Source of the DNA: Treponema sp.
GTDB lineage: Bacteria; Spirochaetota; Spirochaetia; Treponematales; Breznakiellaceae
NCBI GenBank assembly: GCA_031275035.1
Contig: JAISPH010000238.1
Coordinates: 1-7,472 of the forward strand
Length of the DNA stretch: 7,472 bases
Direction: 5' to 3'
Shown here: positions 5,463 to 7,472 of the stretch, piece after piece
How positions within the stretch are numbered: the first letter of the stretch is position 1
Layout of the letters: each line of letters starts with the position of its first letter
The notes under the pieces: generated by a model
What the model saw: the letters and a program-made list of their open reading frames with translations, nothing else
What the model was told of the DNA's origin: nothing
Databases searched by the model: none
Translations under genes and position numbers: made by a program

Positions 5463-6998
5463 ATGGAAGATTATGTTATTGAAATGCGGGACATCGTTAA
5501 AGATTTTCCCGGTATCCGCGCCAATGATCACGTCAGCCTTCAACTGAGGCGTGGTGAAATTTTAGCGCTCTTAGGAGAGAACGGCGCGGGAAAAAGCACG
5601 CTAATGAGCATTCTGTTCGGCCTCTACAGCGCCGACAGCGGCTCTATCTTTGTTAAAGGCCGTCAAACATCCATCTCCAGCCCCATTGCGGCCAACAACT
5701 TGGGCATCGGCATGGTACATCAGCATTTTAAGCTGGTCCGGCCTTTTACCGTTGCTGAAAATATCGTATTAGGCATGGAACCCCGCCGGGGTCCGCTGCT
5801 GGATCTTAAACAGGCGGTGGAAAAAATTGCGGCCATATCAAAGAAATACAACCTGGACGTGGATCCCAACGCAAAAATCGAGGATATCACGGTAGGCATG
5901 CAGCAGCGCGTAGAAATTATAAAAATGCTGTACCGGGATGCGGAAATTCTCATTTTTGATGAACCGACCGCCGTACTGACCCCCGCCGAAACCGGCGAAT
6001 TAATTTCCATCCTGCGCAGCCTGACACGGGAGAGCAAATCCATAATCCTCATAACCCATAAGCTGAGGGAAATTAAACTGGCAGCCGACAGGTGTACGAT
6101 CCTTCGGCGCGGGCGGACAGCCGGTACGGTAGACGTAAAGCTTACCACGGAAAAACAGATGGCCGAAATGATGGTAGGGCGTGAAATTTCTTTTGTCATC
6201 AATAAAAAAGAAACCCGGCCGGGCGATCCGGTATTGGTCATTGACGATCTGAATGTAAAAACCCATCTGGGCAGCATGGGGCTGCACCACTTTTCCCTGA
6301 TTGTGCGGAGCGGCGAAATTGTAGGGATCGCAGGCGTAGACGGAAACGGACAAACGGAACTGGTAGAGGCGATTACCGGCTTGCGGAAAATAGAGAGCGG
6401 TAAAATCCGGTTAAATGGAAAGCCTTTGGAACGATGTCCCGTCGTAGAACGCATCGCGGCCGGTATTTCCCATATCCCGGAGGATCGCCAGAAACACGGT
6501 CTTGTAATGCAGTACACGCTGGAAGATAATTTTATCCTTGAAATCTATGGCCGCCGGCCGTTTTCCAAATATGGAATTTTAAACCGGCGGGCAATACGGC
6601 AGTATGCTGAGGGAATTATCAGGGATTTTGATGTCCGCAGCGGAGAGGGTCCGTCGTCGTCTGCCCTTACCCTTTCCGGGGGCAATCAGCAAAAAGCAAT
6701 CATAGGGCGGGAAATAGAAAGAAAGCACTCTCTCCTGATTGCGGTACAGCCCACCCGCGGGCTGGATGTGGGCTCCATTGAATACATCCACCGGCGTATT
6801 GTTGAACAGCGCGATAAAGGCAAGGCGGTATTGCTGGTTTCTTTGGATCTTGACGAAGTCATGCAGTTATCCGATCGAATCGTTGCCCTATACGGAGGAC
6901 GCCTGACCGGTGAAGTCACGGCTAAGGATGCAACGGAAAGCGAAATCAGCCTGATGATGGCGGGATTAAGCGGAAAGCATGGCAAAGGGGCGATATGA
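5463..6998 (+). CDS. Nucleoside ABC transporter ATP-binding protein, two fused ATPase domains (YufO/NupO type)
   Basis: Cytoplasmic motor of the nucleoside importer, 511 residues, the normal length for a fused double ATPase of the RbsA/YufO group. Domain 1 has Walker A GENGAGKST (38-46), Q-loop VHQHFKLV, the family's altered signature TVGMQQ (143-148) and Walker B LIFDEPTA (163-170). Domain 2 has a degenerate Walker A, GVDGNGQT (291-298, Gln297 for Lys), a full LSGGNQQK signature (404-411) and Walker B with Gln429 in place of the catalytic Glu. This split, with one competent ATP site and one degenerate site, is usual for the family. The start at 5463 is fixed by an in-frame TAA at 5448-5450; its ribosome site is weak (only GGAT near 5454). 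The stop overlaps the next start in ATGA. Confidence 0.95.
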   Translation: MEDYVIEMRDIVKDFPGIRANDHVSLQLRRGEILALLGENGAGKSTLMSILFGLYSADSGSIFVKGRQTSISSPIAANNLGIGMVHQHFKLVRPFTVAENIVLGMEPRRGPLLDLKQAVEKIAAISKKYNLDVDPNAKIEDITVGMQQRVEIIKMLYRDAEILIFDEPTAVLTPAETGELISILRSLTRESKSIILITHKLREIKLAADRCTILRRGRTAGTVDVKLTTEKQMAEMMVGREISFVINKKETRPGDPVLVIDDLNVKTHLGSMGLHHFSLIVRSGEIVGIAGVDGNGQTELVEAITGLRKIESGKIRLNGKPLERCPVVERIAAGISHIPEDRQKHGLVMQYTLEDNFILEIYGRRPFSKYGILNRRAIRQYAEGIIRDFDVRSGEGPSSSALTLSGGNQQKAIIGREIERKHSLLIAVQPTRGLDVGSIEYIHRRIVEQRDKGKAVLLVSLDLDEVMQLSDRIVALYGGRLTGEVTAKDATESEISLMMAGLSGKHGKGAI

Positions 6999-7472
6999 AA
7001 AAACAGCTTATGACTACGGCTAAAAGCCTGCTCATTTCAATGACCGCCGTTTTTATCGGACTGATCTTCGGCGCCCTGCTGATGCTGATAAGCGGAAATA
7101 ATCCTTTGGAGAGTTTTATGTACCTGTTTCAGGGCAGCCTGAAGACCCCTGTCAGGACCAGCAATACACTGGGCTACATGGTACCGCTTATTATGACCGG
7201 TTTATCAATCACCTTTTCCTTTAAAACGGGATTATTTAACATCGGCGCTCCGGGGCAGATGCTGGCCGGAGGTCTATGTTCGGTCGTTCTTGGTTTAACC
7301 ATGCATCTTCCCCGGGCGATCTTTCTGCCGTCAATGATCGTTATATCCATAACCGGCGGGGCGCTGTGGGCTTTTATACCCGGTTACCTTAAAGCCAAAT
7401 TCAACGTAAACGAAGTTGTGTCAGGTATAATGATGAACTGGGTTGCTTATTGGGTAGTTTATTTTGTCATTT
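6995..7472 (+). CDS. Nucleoside ABC transporter permease, YufP/NupP type (3' end cut off)
   Basis: Membrane subunit of the nucleoside importer; 159 complete codons are present and the frame is still open at the window end. It starts MKKQLMTTAKSLL, with its first membrane span at about 10-33. Conserved BPD_transp_2 marks of the nucleoside branch follow: NNPLESF, TGLSITFSFKTGLFNIGAPGQ (the FNIG-GQ motif) at about 69-89, and KAKFNVNEVVSGIMMNW at about 135-151. The ATG overlaps the ATPase TGA by 4 bases and has AAAGGGG just upstream, so translation is coupled. Full family members have about 350 residues, so about half is missing. A second permease gene normally follows. Confidence 0.92.
   Translation, partial: MKKQLMTTAKSLLISMTAVFIGLIFGALLMLISGNNPLESFMYLFQGSLKTPVRTSNTLGYMVPLIMTGLSITFSFKTGLFNIGAPGQMLAGGLCSVVLGLTMHLPRAIFLPSMIVISITGGALWAFIPGYLKAKFNVNEVVSGIMMNWVAYWVVYFVI

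Noticed and set aside
5720..6517. Antisense open frame of 265 codons opposite the ATPase gene
   Set aside because: The + strand has unmistakable ABC motifs across the whole span; the antisense translation is Ser/Arg-rich low-complexity and has no ribosome site.
6333..6780. Missing Walker A Lys and Walker B Glu in ATPase domain 2, taken at first as a defect
   Set aside because: A degenerate second site is normal in the RbsA/YufO type of fused ATPase, as is the TVGMQQ signature of domain 1.
1..7472. CRISPR arrays, tRNA or rRNA genes, transposases, phage genes, toxin-antitoxin or defence modules
   Set aside because: None was seen on either strand; the window is filled by transporter and salvage genes.

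Overview
The window carries parts of two neighbouring ABC importer operons, all on the + strand, separated by an intrinsic terminator and a 300-base AT-rich control region. Sec-type signal peptides, a lipoprotein-type binding protein, strong AGGAGG ribosome sites and mixed GC content fit a Gram-negative-type bacterium. The pairing of a non-lipidated sugar-binding protein with a PnrA/Bmp-type lipoprotein would suit a spirochaete such as a Treponema, but this is a weak inference and no RNA marker is present to confirm it.

Region 1 (1-2964) is the 3' part of a CUT2-family sugar importer: a permease cut by the window edge, a second permease (325-codon frame, translationally coupled), then a 104-base gap with three hairpins, then a periplasmic binding protein of the LsrB/RhaS family. 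The order permease-permease-binding protein is that of lsrC-lsrD-lsrB. The binding protein keeps only two of the six residues known to hold autoinducer-2 in LsrB, so a sugar (a rhamnose-like deoxysugar is one candidate) is more likely than AI-2. An ATPase gene should lie just upstream of the window. A textbook terminator closes the operon at 2935-2964.

Region 2 (2965-3268) has no convincing gene. It holds a GC-rich, hairpin-forming block, then a very AT-rich stretch with a good sigma70-type promoter (3185-3213) and operator-like repeats over the expected transcription start.

Region 3 (3269-7472) is a nucleoside salvage operon: an inosine-uridine-type nucleoside hydrolase starting with TTG, a Bmp/PnrA-family nucleoside-binding lipoprotein, a double-domain ATPase of the YufO/NupO type, and the first 159 codons of a YufP/NupP-type permease that overlaps the ATPase stop by 4 bases. 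A second permease is expected beyond the window. The likely scheme is capture of nucleosides at the outer face of the inner membrane, ATP-driven import, and cytoplasmic cleavage to base and ribose. Stable hairpins flank the binding-protein gene and may set its expression above that of the ATPase.

The families are all known. The points most worth a second look are the nucleoside hydrolase with Ile in place of the catalytic His, the LsrB-like protein with an altered pocket, the hairpins in the intergenic gaps, and the repeats at the nucleoside promoter.
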